Source: Tabrizicola sp.
GTDB taxonomy: Bacteria; Pseudomonadota; Alphaproteobacteria; Rhodobacterales; Rhodobacteraceae
Length of the DNA: 64,000 nucleotides
Reading direction: 5' to 3'
Assembly: GCA_016792685.1 (NCBI GenBank)
Contig: JAEULQ010000068.1
Location: forward strand, 1-64,000
Shown here: positions 63,436 through 64,000 of the stretch, one piece after another
How the letters are laid out: each line of letters starts with the position of its first letter
How positions within the stretch are numbered: position 1 is the stretch's first letter
Made by a program: the position numbers and the translations under genes
The notes under the pieces: generated by a model
What the model saw: only the letters and a program-made list of their open reading frames with translations
Told to the model about the DNA's origin: nothing
Databases searched by the model: none

Positions 63436-64000
63436 AACTTGTCGAAACCGCCATTGCGAATGCCAGGCTGACGATCTCGGTCCTGCTGTTCCTGATGCTG
63501 GCCGGCGCGATGGCCTATGTGAACATTCCGAAAGAGGCCGAGCCGGACATCAAGATTCCGGTGATGTATGTCAGCATGCATTATTCCGGAATCTCGCCGG
63601 AGGATTCCGAACGCCTTTTGTTGCGCCCGATGGAAACGGCGCTGAAATCGATCACCGGAATCAAGAAGATGACCTCGAGCGCCTATCAGGGCGGGGGCAA
63701 CGTGGTGATCGAGTTCCAGGCCGGCGCCGATTTGAAGAAGGCGCTGGATGATGTCCGCAACAAGGTGGATCAGGCCCGGCCCGAGTTGCCCGATGGCGCT
63801 GATGAGCCGACCGTCAACGAGATCAACCTGTCCGAGTTTCCCATCCTGGTCATCACCCTGTCTGGGGATGTGCCCGAGCGTGTCCTGGCTAAGGCCGGGC
63901 GCGAGCTGCGCGACAGGATCGAAGAAGTCTCGTCGGTTCTGAATGCCGAACTGCAGGGCGTTCGCGACGACCAGGTCGAAGTGGTGATCGACCCCGGCAA
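63432..64000 (+). CDS. RND efflux permease, N-terminal part
   Basis: The first 189 residues before the window ends. ATG 63432 overlaps the adaptor stop. The first membrane helix (ISVLLFLMLAGAMAYVNIP) is followed by KEAEPDIKIPVMYVSMHYSG and SPEDSERLLLRPMETALKSI, then IEFQAGADLKKALDDVRNKV. These are the standard opening elements of HAE/AcrB-type pumps. No AcrB-style D-D proton residues are visible yet because they lie further on. Substrate not predictable. Confidence 0.93.
   Translation, partial: MKLVETAIANARLTISVLLFLMLAGAMAYVNIPKEAEPDIKIPVMYVSMHYSGISPEDSERLLLRPMETALKSITGIKKMTSSAYQGGGNVVIEFQAGADLKKALDDVRNKVDQARPELPDGADEPTVNEINLSEFPILVITLSGDVPERVLAKAGRELRDRIEEVSSVLNAELQGVRDDQVEVVIDPG

Overview
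The window is high-GC DNA that looks like the chromosome of an alphaproteobacterium of the Rhodobacteraceae (Rhodobacter/Paracoccus/Gemmobacter-like). Three things suggest this: a complete glpR-glpD-glpSTPQUV-glpK glycerol locus in the order known from rhizobia and rhodobacters, a propionyl-CoA synthetase gene preceded by TTTGCAAA boxes of the PccR/ScfR type, and a GGGGGCG hairpin plus GGATATTTGCACAAAGATGA tract of a kind common between genes in that family. No rRNA, tRNA or CRISPR array was found.

Bases 1-10.7 kb are accessory DNA. A P4-type tyrosine integrase (9370-10662, minus strand) heads a leftward, mostly overlapping gene train: a 246-residue putative regulator, an AlpA-like DNA-binding protein, a winged-helix-like protein, a 28-residue peptide, an 812-residue primase-helicase of the VapE type, and a set of small phage-like proteins. 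Next to the primase-helicase stop codon is a symmetrical array of nine 8-bp iterons around an AT-rich core, a strong candidate replication origin. No capsid, tail or large-terminase genes are visible, so the element resembles a phage satellite or integrative plasmid. Further left lie a secreted-type nuclease divergent from a 50-residue Cys/His-rich peptide, and several unknown small genes.

Bases 10.98-19.2 kb hold an unusual cluster. It contains a short-chain dehydrogenase with altered catalytic residues, a tail-collar (microcystin-dependent-like) protein, a 987-residue fusion of an FAD amine-oxidase/desaturase-type enzyme with an acetoacetate-decarboxylase-like domain, a 989-residue cyclase-ATPase-TPR signalling protein with non-canonical cyclase residues, and a Crp/Fnr regulator whose start overlaps the cyclase stop. 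A membrane protein-response regulator-histidine kinase operon follows on the opposite strand.

Bases 22.5-34 kb are the glycerol / glycerol-3-phosphate region: GlpR divergent from glpD, two ABC ATPases that appear to form one canonical and one degenerate ATP site, two permeases, a small membrane subunit, a binding protein preceded by an intercistronic hairpin, glycerol kinase, and an iron-type alcohol dehydrogenase coupled to glpK. Bases 34-48.4 kb carry housekeeping and C1/C3 metabolism: an esterase, a trimethylamine-dehydrogenase-like flavoprotein, glyA, nadK, a sigma-54 regulator with an Hpt protein, prpE and the malic enzyme maeB. Bases 48.6-58.3 kb hold a GntR regulator, a VOC-bicupin protein, the nucleoside salvage operon cdd-deoA-deoB-add-upp, a SPOR-domain protein, a DMT transporter and tdk. 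Bases 58.6-64 kb hold a CII-like regulator, a quinone-reductase-like gene with its divergent HxlR regulator, a DEAD-box RNA helicase and the start of an RND efflux operon that runs off the window.
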